This document shows positions 52,705 through 62,030 of a stretch of 64,000 nucleotides of DNA, one piece after another. A program made the translations under genes and the position numbers. Below the pieces are notes generated by a model. The model was not told the DNA's origin and searched no databases. It saw only the letters and a list, made by a program, of their open reading frames with translations. The number at the start of each line of letters is the position of its first letter. The first letter of the stretch is position 1. Source of the DNA: Bosea sp. F3-2 (GTDB taxonomy: Bacteria > Pseudomonadota > Alphaproteobacteria > Rhizobiales > Beijerinckiaceae); assembly GCF_008253865.1 (NCBI RefSeq), contig NZ_CP042331.1, positions 930,001-994,000 of the forward strand, written 5' to 3'.

Positions 52705-53118
52705 TGGAATATCGCTCAGGTGCGAAAGCTGAACGGAATGTCCAGCTACCTTCTTCACCAGTGGTTCGGATTGGCTTGGTCTAGAGTAGATGTCTCGAAA
52801 GACCCGGCGGCGCGTGGAAGTGCTCATTCGTTGACCGAGCGCTCTGAAAGGCGTGGATTGCGCGGGGCGCTAGGTACCGAAGCTATCCATCCCGGGCCGT
52901 GCTGAGAGGCTGGGGTTGCGAAGCTCCAATTCCTGGACCGAATAACCCCGGATGAACGTCCATCAGAACGCCCGACTGACGCCTGGGCTGGCCGGTCACG
53001 GCTGCACGGTGGCGGCTGGCGCCCGCTGCAAGGCGCGGTGGTGTTTTGGGGCATCGTCGGAGGGTGAAGATGGGGAAAGAATGCAGCCTGGCGCGAATGC
53101 GGCGGAGGTCGGAACGAC
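52705..53118. other. Gene-free spacer before the phospholipase-D/helicase operon
   Basis: These 414 bases have open frames without protein character. The last 15 bases contain the ribosome binding site (GGAGG) of the next gene. Nothing else is recognised. A promoter for the three-gene operon is expected here but no strong match was seen. Confidence 0.5.
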
Positions 53119-54339
53119 ATGATGTCTTGGGGAATACTAGCGCCGGATACGGTAATCACCTCGCGGCGGCAGCAGAATCTGGGGCTGGCGGTCGCTGTGC
53201 GCCATTTCAACGACCGTGCAGTGCCGGGACTGGGTGGCATGTGGTTTCCCATGCCGGTCCTATGGTCTGTGCTCGCCGTCTCGATTGCCGAGGAACTCGG
53301 CCGGCCCGCACTTTCTGTCGGCAATGCTGTCGAAGCGCTGATGATGCGGCAAGCCATAGAGGGGCCAGCAGATCGCCGGGTGCGCGGCGCCCGCAAGATG
53401 CAGGGGCTGACCGACTGGAGTTTTCGCAACCTGACCCGGCGCGGCACCTATGTGGTGCAGCCGATCCGCATGGCTATGGTGCAGCCCCTCGTCGCCCTGA
53501 GCTTTGTGCAGGGCAGCCGCTATGGCGCATTCCGCATCCACCACGCCGGCCGGCAGATGCTGGAACTGCCGGTGATGAAGGAATACCGCCGTCTGCTGTG
53601 CGCTTGGGGGCGTGGCGTTGAGCCTCGCGGTCTTCGCGAGGTGATCTCGGGGCTTTCCCCCACTGGCAAGGTGCCGTCCGAGGTCCGCAAGCTGATCCAA
53701 GCACGGTTGATCGAAGGCGATGATCCCAACGTCATGCGGCGGCGCAATCTCGTCGCCTTGGGAACCGGCCCAAGCGCCGCGCAACTCGAGTTCGCCGAAC
53801 CTCTGCCGGGCATCGACGCTGCCCATTGGACCGACCTGCGCGCCGGGGGGGCGTTCATAGCCCTGCGAGATGCCGCCCTGGCCGTGCTGGACCGGCTGGA
53901 ACAGAGGCTGCTGCAATTGCGCGATGACAACCAGCCCGTGCGCCTGTCTACGGAGGATGCAATGCGCGAGGCAGCTGGTCAGATCGAAACGCTGAGTCGA
54001 CTTGCTGAGGACAAGGGCGATCGGATCGATGCCGGAGGCGAGCGAATCAGCCGCGCCTTCCTAGCCGAGATCAGGAGCCTGCCGGTGCCGCAACTTCTGC
54101 AAAAACTCGCCGAACGCGACGGCACTGTGATTGCTTGGCGCGGGGATCGTCTGGGTCTCGGCCCGGCGGCGGGCGATGCCCTGACGATCGAGAATCCCGA
54201 TGTGACGTCCCAACCGCTGCATGTCGACACCTTCGCGCCGCAGTTGTTCCGGCTCTACAACCTGTACTGTCTTGCAGCTGAACTCGCCGGCAGGGTCAAT
54301 CCGGGCTGCAGCGATACCCGCAGTCAAGAGGCCGCCTGA
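53119..54339 (+). CDS. Unrecognised first protein of a PLD-helicase operon
   Basis: This 406-residue soluble protein has no motif I can name. The N-terminal region is aromatic and compact (MMSWGILAPDTVIT, then GGMWFPMPVLWSVLAVSIAEELG, quoted as WFPMPVLWSV). The middle is helical with paired arginines, and the C-terminal part has SLPVPQLLQKLAERDG and RLYNLYCLAAELAG. It may be a specificity or adaptor subunit. A GGAGG precedes the ATG by about ten bases. Its stop overlaps the next start (TGATG), so it is made together with the nuclease, arguing for a physical complex. Confidence 0.75.
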   Translation: MMSWGILAPDTVITSRRQQNLGLAVAVRHFNDRAVPGLGGMWFPMPVLWSVLAVSIAEELGRPALSVGNAVEALMMRQAIEGPADRRVRGARKMQGLTDWSFRNLTRRGTYVVQPIRMAMVQPLVALSFVQGSRYGAFRIHHAGRQMLELPVMKEYRRLLCAWGRGVEPRGLREVISGLSPTGKVPSEVRKLIQARLIEGDDPNVMRRRNLVALGTGPSAAQLEFAEPLPGIDAAHWTDLRAGGAFIALRDAALAVLDRLEQRLLQLRDDNQPVRLSTEDAMREAAGQIETLSRLAEDKGDRIDAGGERISRAFLAEIRSLPVPQLLQKLAERDGTVIAWRGDRLGLGPAAGDALTIENPDVTSQPLHVDTFAPQLFRLYNLYCLAAELAGRVNPGCSDTRSQEAA

Positions 54340-56126
54340 TGCACACAACCCTCTACACGCTGTTCATGCCGCCACAGGACTGCTTCGGCGACTTCGGCTT
54401 ACTTTGCGGCTTTACTGCGACGCCACAGGTGCTCGGCCAGATCCGGCGCATCTTCACCGGTGAGATGGCGCGACCTGCACTGGCGGCCTTCATCCATCCG
54501 ACGGTCAATGCCGTTTCTGACGTCCCGGGGCTGGCATGGATTTGGATGCGCTTGCGTGACCGGGGCTACAACCTGCTGCATGCCAAGGTGGCGCTGTTGG
54601 GCTTTCGCAGACGCGCGAGTGACGGCTATATCATCCGCCTCGCTGTCAGCACCGGCAACTGGACGCAAGATCCGCTCACCGACAGCATCGACCTGTTCTG
54701 GTCGATCGACGTGGATCCGGCGCGTCCCGACCTCCAGGATGTCGCCGATCTGCGCGCCGCGTGGGCAATGTTCGAATGGCTGCGCGGGCGGGCCGATTGC
54801 GCGCTGATCGACCGTGACTATGACGGCCAGCGGCCCGATACTCGGCTTGCTGCCGCCGTCGACAGCCTGCCCGCATCCACGCAGCGGCCACGCTTCATCG
54901 ACAGCCGCACACAAGCACTGGCCCCGCAGGTCATCGCGAGACTCGGTTCGTCGAGGAAAGGGAATCGGCTGATCCTCGGGTCGGGCTATTTCGAGACCAA
55001 GGGCGACGGCGGTGCCGGCCTCCCCGAGCGGCTGCGACAGGCCCTGCTGCGGGACAAGGCTCTTACAAAGGATGCGGAGTTGGACCTGTTTCTCAATCCT
55101 GCGTCCTGCCAGAGCCTTGCCGCACGCGCGCAGGCCCTGACAGATGCGGGATGGAAGCTACGTCAGCCGGTTTCCATGGTGCATAGCCAGGATGCGCGAC
55201 TACATGCCAAATTTGTACTGCTGGCCTCAGGCGAACAGGAGATCACGGGCCGGCTCTACCTCGGTTCAGGCAATCTCAGCCGCGCCGGATTCGAAACTGC
55301 AGCTGATGCGGGCGGCAATCTTGAAGCAGGGGTGATCTTGGACCTGCCCAAAGGGCTGACATGGCGTCGCCGAGATGGCATCCGCAGCCTGCTGCCCGTC
55401 CAGTTCAACGAAACAGTAAAACTCGGAACGCTTCTGCCAGGCGAGGATTTCGAGCGACCGGAAGAGCCCGCTTCATTGCCTCCGGTCTCGTGGTTGTTCT
55501 GGCAAGACGGCACGCTATCGGCCCCCGAAAACGCGCTCCTTGCTGTTATCGGCCCCGATGGCGCGCCCCGCAATACGCCCTGCGACTGGCCCGCCCCCGC
55601 CCCCGCAGTCGTCACGCTCGCAGTAGGTGGCTGGCGCCTGCCTGTGATCGCTGAAGGTGTTCTCGTTGTACCGCGCCAACCTGAAATGACCGTCGAGGAT
55701 GTGTTGGCTGGCCTCGGCTCGTTCCCCGAGCCGCCTGATCGCGACCAGCCCGCGGACGGTCCCGAAGGCGGCGAGCCGCTGGCTGATGCCTCCGACTCGC
55801 CCGAGGCGCCGCCGGCAACCTATGCCATCCGCAGGATGATGCACCTGTTAGTCCGTCTAGGTGAAACGCAGGCTCGAATCGACCCGCGCGACTGGCAACG
55901 CTGGTGCCGCGAATTACGCCAGAACCTTGATGCAATCGCGCCGCAGGAACAGGCGATGATCGGGTTTTTTCGTCACGCCTTGGCCAATCCGCTACCCGTG
56001 CTGGCCGATCCGCGCATGTGTCCCGATGGCGCGGATGAATCGTTGCTGGAGGCCGCACTCACCGAGGCGGCCAAAGAATGGCAATTGGGCGACTGCCCTT
56101 CGCTCTGGGCTGCGACGGCTGTATGA
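54339..56126 (+). CDS. Phospholipase-D-family nuclease
   Basis: The 595-residue protein contains two HxK motifs of the PLD superfamily. LLHAKVALLG (H81, K83) is followed by AVSTGNWT, and ARLHAKFVLLA (about H289) is followed by YLGSGNLSRAG. The N/S-containing second halves match the HKD pattern with the aspartate replaced. Bacterial members with two such sites are often DNA or RNA nucleases in restriction systems, DrmC for example. The C-terminal 150 residues are unassigned and proline-rich in part. The gene overlaps both neighbours by start/stop sharing. Confidence 0.85.
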   Translation: MHTTLYTLFMPPQDCFGDFGLLCGFTATPQVLGQIRRIFTGEMARPALAAFIHPTVNAVSDVPGLAWIWMRLRDRGYNLLHAKVALLGFRRRASDGYIIRLAVSTGNWTQDPLTDSIDLFWSIDVDPARPDLQDVADLRAAWAMFEWLRGRADCALIDRDYDGQRPDTRLAAAVDSLPASTQRPRFIDSRTQALAPQVIARLGSSRKGNRLILGSGYFETKGDGGAGLPERLRQALLRDKALTKDAELDLFLNPASCQSLAARAQALTDAGWKLRQPVSMVHSQDARLHAKFVLLASGEQEITGRLYLGSGNLSRAGFETAADAGGNLEAGVILDLPKGLTWRRRDGIRSLLPVQFNETVKLGTLLPGEDFERPEEPASLPPVSWLFWQDGTLSAPENALLAVIGPDGAPRNTPCDWPAPAPAVVTLAVGGWRLPVIAEGVLVVPRQPEMTVEDVLAGLGSFPEPPDRDQPADGPEGGEPLADASDSPEAPPATYAIRRMMHLLVRLGETQARIDPRDWQRWCRELRQNLDAIAPQEQAMIGFFRHALANPLPVLADPRMCPDGADESLLEAALTEAAKEWQLGDCPSLWAATAV

Positions 56127-58726
56127 CAATGGATTGGTTGAAAGTCGCGGTTGAACTGGAAGGCTTTGCGCAGAGTCAGCCTGAGCTTCTGGACACGGGA
56201 CAGCGCGCCAGCCTTGCCGAACTGGCTCGGCGCATCCGCGCGGGCCAGCGTGCCGTGCTGCTGGCCGATGAGGTCGGCATGGGCAAGACCCGCATCGCCA
56301 TCGCTTTGATCGAGGCTGTCCGGCAAGCCGGAGGGCGCAGTGCAATCATCGTACCTGCAGGGCTTGGTGCGCAATGGCAGGCCGAACTGCGCCTTTTCAA
56401 TCCCGATAATGCGACGTTGCTTCCCTTGCGCAGTTATGATGGCTTCATTGGGGGGTTCCTTGATGTCGACGATGCAGAGGGCAGCAACAGACGCAAGCGC
56501 AGCCATAAAAAGTGGCTGATGGACCGGCGCCAGCAGCGCGAATTGCCCGAACATGGCTGGGCGGCCGAGCCGATCCTGATGATCTCGCACACTTTCGCTG
56601 CAATGCGTTTTCCCAACCGAGGCGAAGGTCCGGCCGGTGGCTGGCGGCGTGAATTGCTGCCGAATGTTGCACGCCTGGTTGCAGGACGACGCCGCAATTT
56701 CATCCGCGAGAACTTTCGTCCGGGCGAAGTCGGCCAAGTCTATGCTAGCCGCCGTGCCGCCCACGCGATCGCCGAGGCCATCAAAGCGCACGGCCTTGAT
56801 TATGATCTCGACGGCGACCCGAAATGGCTTTCGGCCGATGACTACAAGCGCAAGATTCTGCCCCTGATCGGCTACGGCCTGGGTCGGTTCGACCTCGTCG
56901 TCGTAGACGAGGCGCATAAGGCCCGAGGTGCTGATTCCAGCTTGTCGCGCATCCTTGGCCCGGTGACCTGGGAAGGCAACGATCCCTTCCGCCTCGGCTT
57001 GACCGCGACCCCGGTCGAGCTGGACGCTGCGCAGTGGATCGACACGCTGGGACGGATCAGCGGCAGGGACGATGAACGAGACGTGGCGGCTCTTGGCGGT
57101 CTCTGGGAATGGATCCGCGGTTATGTCGATGATGTCAGGCGCGCACAGACCGAGGAACTGGACGAACAGCTAACCACTGGCTTCGAGAGCTCTGCCGCCC
57201 GGTTTCGCGACGCTCTGCGCCCCTTCGTCCTCCGCCGCGACAAGCGCGACGACCCCGAATACCGTGCCTTTCGGGACCGCCACGGCGATTATCGCGTGGT
57301 GACAGATGTGCCCGTTCTGCCCGAGACCGAAGGCTTCACCCGAGACTGGCTGCGCCGCTTCTGCGCGGCCGAGGCACTATCGCTGCTGCCGCAGGATGAT
57401 CCGCGCATCAAGCGGGCGCGGCTTTCGGTCGCTCAGGGTTATGGCTTCGGCCTTGCCTCGGACGACGAAGCCGAGGCCCCGCTGCCTCCGGATGATGCGG
57501 AGAGCCGGCATTCCGTCTGGCTGGATGCCTTCGAGCGTCAGCCAGCAGATCTATACAGCCATCCTGCGATCCTTGCCGCCGTCCGGCTGATCGAGGATTA
57601 CACGGGAAAGGGTGAAAAGGTTCTGGTCTTTGGCCGCTTCATCAAGCCTCTCGGCGCGCTTACCCGGCTACTGGACGCGCGCGAGATGTTGCGGCGTCTC
57701 GAAAAAGGGCACCACTGGCCTGCCAGTTCGGTGCGCAAGGAGAACATCCCCGCCGTCCAGGCCGCCACGCGCGATCCTGGCCTCTGGACCAAAGACGGCG
57801 AGATTGCCGGAATTAACGCTCTGCTGGCCGAGCGCTATCGCGCATGGACCAGCCAGCGCCGCACCGATCTGACTCGGCTACGCCACGATCTGGCCAACAT
57901 GCAGACGAATCCATCGGCCGTGCGGTTACTGTCGCTGTTGCAGCACGACGCCGGGGATGATTTGCAGGGGGATATCGGGACGCTTCTCGAGGCGTTGGCC
58001 GACTTACGTGATAGCCCCCACGATCAATCATGGACTGCGGAAGAAGCGGTCAAGCGGTTCAATGCGCTGCAAGCCTTGCTCATGGGCGATGACGAGGCCG
58101 ATGGAGACGAAGCGTTACAAGCGCGTTTGGAAACGCATCTGCGCGATTATTCCGGTCGCGAGGGCAATTTTGCCCGCATGATGTGGGGGGCGACCGCGCC
58201 GCAGACACGGCGGTTGTTGCAGGCCTCCTTCAACCGCGCAGCAACGTGGCCCATGGTGCTGCTCGCGCAGTCCCGCGTGGGCCGCGAGGGGCTGAACCTG
58301 CATGAGGCGTGCCGCACCGTCGTCTTGCTGCATGCTGAATGGAACCCCGGCATTGTTGAGCAGCAGATCGGCCGTGTAGACCGCAAGAATAGCCGCTGGC
58401 TACGGGACCTGCGCGACTGGCAGAACAGGGGGGGTGGGGGCGATCCGCCGCGCATCCGTATCCATCCGGTCGTGGTCAGCGGGACCTACGACGACCACAA
58501 CTGGCAGGTGCTGAAAGCGCGCTGGCTGGAACTGCGGGCGCAACTTCACGGTGATGTGCTGCCGCATCTGGCGGGCCGGCCCGCTGCCACGCCCGAAAAA
58601 CAGGAACTGGTCGAACGCATCCTACGCGCCACGCCTAACTTTGCTCCGCCCAGCATTGGAGGAGCATCCGAAGCGTTTTCGGCGGCCATGCCCAGTGGTG
58701 CAACTCAGAGCGGTGCGAGGTCTTGA
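56123..58726 (+). CDS. SNF2/RapA-like DEAD-box helicase
   Basis: The 867-residue protein has SF2 helicase motifs: Walker A LADEVGMGKT (about 48-57), a strand with Ia IIVPAGLGAQW, motif II VVVDEAHKARG (about 275), motif III GLTATPVE (about 308), and late motifs REGLNLH and QQIGRVDRKNS (about 750). A ~150-residue insertion carries acidic clusters. It likely moves along DNA to drive the PLD nuclease. The ATG at 56123 overlaps the previous stop (ATGA). Longer upstream readings (from 56078) run inside the nuclease gene and are less likely. Confidence 0.88.
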   Translation: MTMDWLKVAVELEGFAQSQPELLDTGQRASLAELARRIRAGQRAVLLADEVGMGKTRIAIALIEAVRQAGGRSAIIVPAGLGAQWQAELRLFNPDNATLLPLRSYDGFIGGFLDVDDAEGSNRRKRSHKKWLMDRRQQRELPEHGWAAEPILMISHTFAAMRFPNRGEGPAGGWRRELLPNVARLVAGRRRNFIRENFRPGEVGQVYASRRAAHAIAEAIKAHGLDYDLDGDPKWLSADDYKRKILPLIGYGLGRFDLVVVDEAHKARGADSSLSRILGPVTWEGNDPFRLGLTATPVELDAAQWIDTLGRISGRDDERDVAALGGLWEWIRGYVDDVRRAQTEELDEQLTTGFESSAARFRDALRPFVLRRDKRDDPEYRAFRDRHGDYRVVTDVPVLPETEGFTRDWLRRFCAAEALSLLPQDDPRIKRARLSVAQGYGFGLASDDEAEAPLPPDDAESRHSVWLDAFERQPADLYSHPAILAAVRLIEDYTGKGEKVLVFGRFIKPLGALTRLLDAREMLRRLEKGHHWPASSVRKENIPAVQAATRDPGLWTKDGEIAGINALLAERYRAWTSQRRTDLTRLRHDLANMQTNPSAVRLLSLLQHDAGDDLQGDIGTLLEALADLRDSPHDQSWTAEEAVKRFNALQALLMGDDEADGDEALQARLETHLRDYSGREGNFARMMWGATAPQTRRLLQASFNRAATWPMVLLAQSRVGREGLNLHEACRTVVLLHAEWNPGIVEQQIGRVDRKNSRWLRDLRDWQNRGGGGDPPRIRIHPVVVSGTYDDHNWQVLKARWLELRAQLHGDVLPHLAGRPAATPEKQELVERILRATPNFAPPSIGGASEAFSAAMPSGATQSGARS

Positions 58727-58786
58727 GACGTCCAAACCCCCTTGGGTGCCGCGATCGCGATCAAAGCGACACGCACGGCTGGCTTG

Positions 58787-59014
58787 ATGGACCCAGATCA
58801 CGAACGAAATCGATCGAACGCCATTCGCCATATACCGGGGGCTGCGATCGGTCATATGGCGGCGAACCATTTCGCGCCCGCGGAGCAACATCCACGAGGC
58901 GCGCCAGGCTCAGGTTGGTATCCCGTGAGAAAAGCGATGCTCGCACTAGCGCTCGGGTTGGTCATGCTGTCAGTGCTCGGCAGCGCGATGATCGTTTTGA
59001 CCAGCTTCAAGTAG
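58787..59014 (+). CDS. Possible small single-pass membrane protein
   Basis: This 75-residue frame ends in a convincing hydrophobic helix (MLALALGLVMLSVLGSAMIV) preceded by positive charges, as in a C-terminal tail anchor. It follows the helicase by 60 bases and overlaps the end of the oppositely oriented DUF3883 gene by 45 bases. There is no strong ribosome binding site. It might belong to the preceding operon, or be chance. Confidence 0.4.
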   Translation: MDPDHERNRSNAIRHIPGAAIGHMAANHFAPAEQHPRGAPGSGWYPVRKAMLALALGLVMLSVLGSAMIVLTSFK

Positions 59015-59854
59015 CGGGTAGCTGAACGACGCTGACCAGGTCGATGGCGTCAGACTGATGGCTTCTTCCAAGGGCGGCTTGAGCGTGAATATCCTGGAAG
59101 CCTCGCCGAACTCGAAGACGCGGTAGATCCGCCAGGCTTCTGGCCGCTCACCGGCAACGGCTAGTTCATTGCGGGTGAGATAGAAGGGCGTGGTTCTGGC
59201 GCCGCGAGTGGTCTTGACCTCGATCAGCGTTTCGCGGCCGTCTTCCTCGAACGACCGGATATCGAAACCCGCGCCGTCGCCGTCATCTCGAGCGATCCAC
59301 CGGACCTTGCTCATCAAGTCACGACGGCCAGCGCCGAGCAGGCGCCGCTCCTCAACCTCGACAACGAACTCCTCGCCGGCCTTGCCAAGGGTTCTGTTGC
59401 GCTCATCGCGCTCGGCTGGATCGAATTTCCGCACCAGGCGCTCCAGGGGTGCGGAAGCACGCTTTCGATGGCGCTCTGGTGGTGGCACGAATAAGTCGCC
59501 CACCGGTATTGCTGGAGCTGGGCGATCTGCCGGGACCGCCTGCAGCCAGATTGCGGATGGCAGGTGCCTGCCGACCTCCGCGACAAGTGCCTCCTGGTAG
59601 TTCGCTCTGGGTTTGTAGCCGCGCAGCCAGGGCAGCCCCAGTTCGGACAGTACCGCGCTGATATTCTGGTGCTTGAACTCGATGGAGCCAGCAGAGCGGC
59701 CGGTCAGCGCCTGTAGCGCCCGATTGTGCTCGCGCTTGTTGTAGGGGCGGTCGGCGAACTCATCGGCCATCATCGCGAAGTAGTCAGCGACGACGGCGGC
59801 GACTTCGGCTGGCTCCCAGTCGGAGCCGGCGGCACGGGCTTGAGGATCGGGCAT
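58970..59854 (-). CDS. DUF3883-domain protein, PD-(D/E)XK nuclease-like
   Basis: The 294-residue protein has an N-terminal helical domain (from MPDPQARA through PYNKREHNRAL, with the SIEFKHQNIS motif about residue 55) and a C-terminal DUF3883 domain. In the latter, GKAGEEFVVEVEERRLL (about 183) is followed by GFDIRSFEEDGRETLIEVKTT (quoted as GFDIRSF and LIEVKTT, about 225-240), giving the E...D...ExK nuclease pattern. Such proteins are common in restriction and defence loci. The ATG at 59854 was chosen over an upstream one at 59920 because the extension is arginine-rich and not family-like. It is divergent from the gene at 60016. Confidence 0.8.
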   Translation of the reverse strand: MPDPQARAAGSDWEPAEVAAVVADYFAMMADEFADRPYNKREHNRALQALTGRSAGSIEFKHQNISAVLSELGLPWLRGYKPRANYQEALVAEVGRHLPSAIWLQAVPADRPAPAIPVGDLFVPPPERHRKRASAPLERLVRKFDPAERDERNRTLGKAGEEFVVEVEERRLLGAGRRDLMSKVRWIARDDGDGAGFDIRSFEEDGRETLIEVKTTRGARTTPFYLTRNELAVAGERPEAWRIYRVFEFGEASRIFTLKPPLEEAISLTPSTWSASFSYPLLEAGQNDHRAAEH

Positions 59855-60015
59855 GGTCGGCGGTGAACCGCCCAGAAATCGAGAACGGGGATATCGCTTT
59901 CTCTCGGCGAATAGCCGCACGCCTCGGACGTCAGCTGTCCTGTCATCCGGGCTTCACTCAAGCACGCGTCTCCTTGAGATTGTAAGGCCCGATTAGATGT
60001 GGCCACGAGTACGAA

Positions 60016-61326
60016 ATGAGCCCGGAAACCCCAACATCCGCATCGGCTGGCATGACACGCGAAAAGCTGTACGAGCGCGTCTGGGCCACGCCGATCAACC
60101 ACCTGGCCGCGGACCTCGGCGTGAACCACCACCTCCTCGCGCGTGTCTGCGAGGCGCTCAATGTGCCCAGGCCACCAGCTGGATACTGGCAGAAAAAGGC
60201 TGTGGGTAGGGAAGAGCCCCGTCCTGAACTACCCGCCGCATCGCCTGGAGATCAGGTGCGTTGGGAAAGAAACCAACCCTTGGCAGCGCCTCGGCCGAAG
60301 CGCGTCTATCAGCGCGCGGAACGAAAAACAGCCGATCGCCCGCATAGGCCGACGCGCCATCCGATGCTGATCGGTGTCGAGGAGTCCTTCCGAAAATCGC
60401 GCTCCGACGAGAAGAATGAATTCCTCCGGCCGTACAAGTATCTCCTGCCCGACATTGTGGCTTCGGCAGACCACCTGGTCGACGCGCTCGATCTCGCGAA
60501 CGAAATCTACAGCGATCTCGATCTCAAAGGGCTTCGCGTTATGTTCGCGCCTGCAGACCAGGAGATGCGGCGCATTCACGTCGACGAGCAGGAAGTCCCG
60601 CGCAAAGACCGCAAGTACGGGCGCTATCAGACAGGCAGCATCTGGTCGCCACGCCGTCCCACGATCACCCATGTCAGCTCCATCCCCGTCGGCCTGGTCC
60701 TAACCGAGATGACCGAGCGTGTGACAATGCGGTACCTCGACGGCGCTTACGTGCCCGAAGACAGCAAGCTGGCACGCTCAGCCAAGCCCTGGCAGCTCAC
60801 GCACTCATGGACCAGGGAGCAAGACCTGCCGTGCGGCCGCTTTCGGTTCGTAGCGTACTCTCCTCTCGCCAATATCGACTGGTCTGTGAGCTGGCAGGAC
60901 ACGCAAGCGGCTGACCTCAAGTCGCTCGTTCCCTCGATAGTCGCACGGATTCAAAGCTCCGAGGCAGAGCTCCAGGCTTTGATCCTCGCCGAAGAAAAGG
61001 CGGCCGCCCAGCGGCGCAAGGAGTGGGCTGAGGCGCAAGAACGGTATCGCCGCCAAGAGGACCGTAGGTCTGTCGAGCGAGCGCTGGCAGACAGCAAAGA
61101 GCAGCTTGCTGAGATCATGGAAAAGTGGGCGGCCGCTACCGTTGTTGAGCGCTTCTTCCAGGAGGCCGAGCGGCTTCTAGAGCAGGTCGATGACGAACGC
61201 CGTGCCCATATTCGGGCGCGCTTGGTGTTGGCGAGAGCGATGCTGGGCGAGCAAGACCCGCTTGGCTTTCTCGCGGAGTGGCTCGCTCCCGAAGAAAGAT
61301 ACCAATCCAAGTATTCTCAGCCTTGA
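60016..61326 (+). CDS. Unrecognised protein with N-terminal HTH-like region and coiled coil
   Basis: The 436-residue protein opens with a helix-turn-helix-like segment (TREKLYERVWATPINHLAADLG, about 14-35, then LLARVCEALNVPRPPAGYWQKK). This N-terminus is shared by many uncharacterised bacterial proteins. The middle has LDLKGLRVMFAPAD and aromatic strands. The C-terminal third (about 305-400) is a long charged coiled coil rich in Glu, Arg and Ala. It is divergent from the DUF3883 gene with ~160 bases between, so the two could be co-regulated. It may be a DNA-binding sensor with a dimerising tail; no function is assigned. A second ATG at 60052 is possible. Confidence 0.72.
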   Translation: MSPETPTSASAGMTREKLYERVWATPINHLAADLGVNHHLLARVCEALNVPRPPAGYWQKKAVGREEPRPELPAASPGDQVRWERNQPLAAPRPKRVYQRAERKTADRPHRPTRHPMLIGVEESFRKSRSDEKNEFLRPYKYLLPDIVASADHLVDALDLANEIYSDLDLKGLRVMFAPADQEMRRIHVDEQEVPRKDRKYGRYQTGSIWSPRRPTITHVSSIPVGLVLTEMTERVTMRYLDGAYVPEDSKLARSAKPWQLTHSWTREQDLPCGRFRFVAYSPLANIDWSVSWQDTQAADLKSLVPSIVARIQSSEAELQALILAEEKAAAQRRKEWAEAQERYRRQEDRRSVERALADSKEQLAEIMEKWAAATVVERFFQEAERLLEQVDDERRAHIRARLVLARAMLGEQDPLGFLAEWLAPEERYQSKYSQP

Positions 61327-62030
61327 GCGGATTGTGTCGGGACAGCAGTGGCGATCGCCGGCATCCAATTGTCCGACGCTCTCAGAGTTCGACTATTCGG
61401 CTAGGCGCGCCCGCGCCGCAGGCCGAGGCGCCTAGCACGACGGATCGCCGCAGGATGCCCCGCCCAACTCGCTGGCGGAAAGAACCTTGCCATTCAAACC
61501 GACCGGCAGGAGCAAGCGCCATGCCTATCTGCTTTACACCCCGGCATTCTCAACCTCGGCGCAAGTGCGCCCGAGACGACGCAATGCCGTCGCTAACTTA
61601 AGGGAATGTGTTGTGTAGAGTGGCCACTTTGTAAGGCCTGATCTTGACTCTGTTCGTTTAATATCGTGAAAGTTGCATACCATGAAACTGAGAGGGTGTT
61701 TGGATGCCTTATCCCCTTCTTGGCAGCGCACCACGTGGCGGTCCTTACAAATTGTCACTTCGACGTTGATTGTCTCGCAGGATGACTGCGCATTAATTTT
61801 ACGAAAATAGACGCAATTCGTGCGGATTATTTGAATATTATTTCGCTGCTGAGGCAATTATACAGAAGTAAGTGATGGATTTTCGTATAGGCGTGAACCA
61901 TCGCTAATCAAATTGATTGAACTAACTTATAGTCGCGCTTGATTTATTGGGCGCGATAATCCGATCTGCGATCACTTTCGAATAAAATGAGGTAGCACAG
62001 GTATCCGATCTAACACTGGGGGGGCGAATT
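61327..62030. other. AT-richer gene-free region
   Basis: About 700 bases without a supported gene. From about 61600 the composition turns clearly more AT-rich than the surroundings, marking a boundary between modules of different origin. A minus-strand frame at 61534-61857 lacks a ribosome binding site and protein-like content. The end of the region carries GGGGGG seven bases before the ATG at 62031. Confidence 0.5.

Noticed and set aside
61534..61857. 107-codon minus-strand frame in the AT-rich spacer
   Set aside because: No ribosome binding site and no recognisable fold. It crosses the compositional boundary, so it is more likely random.
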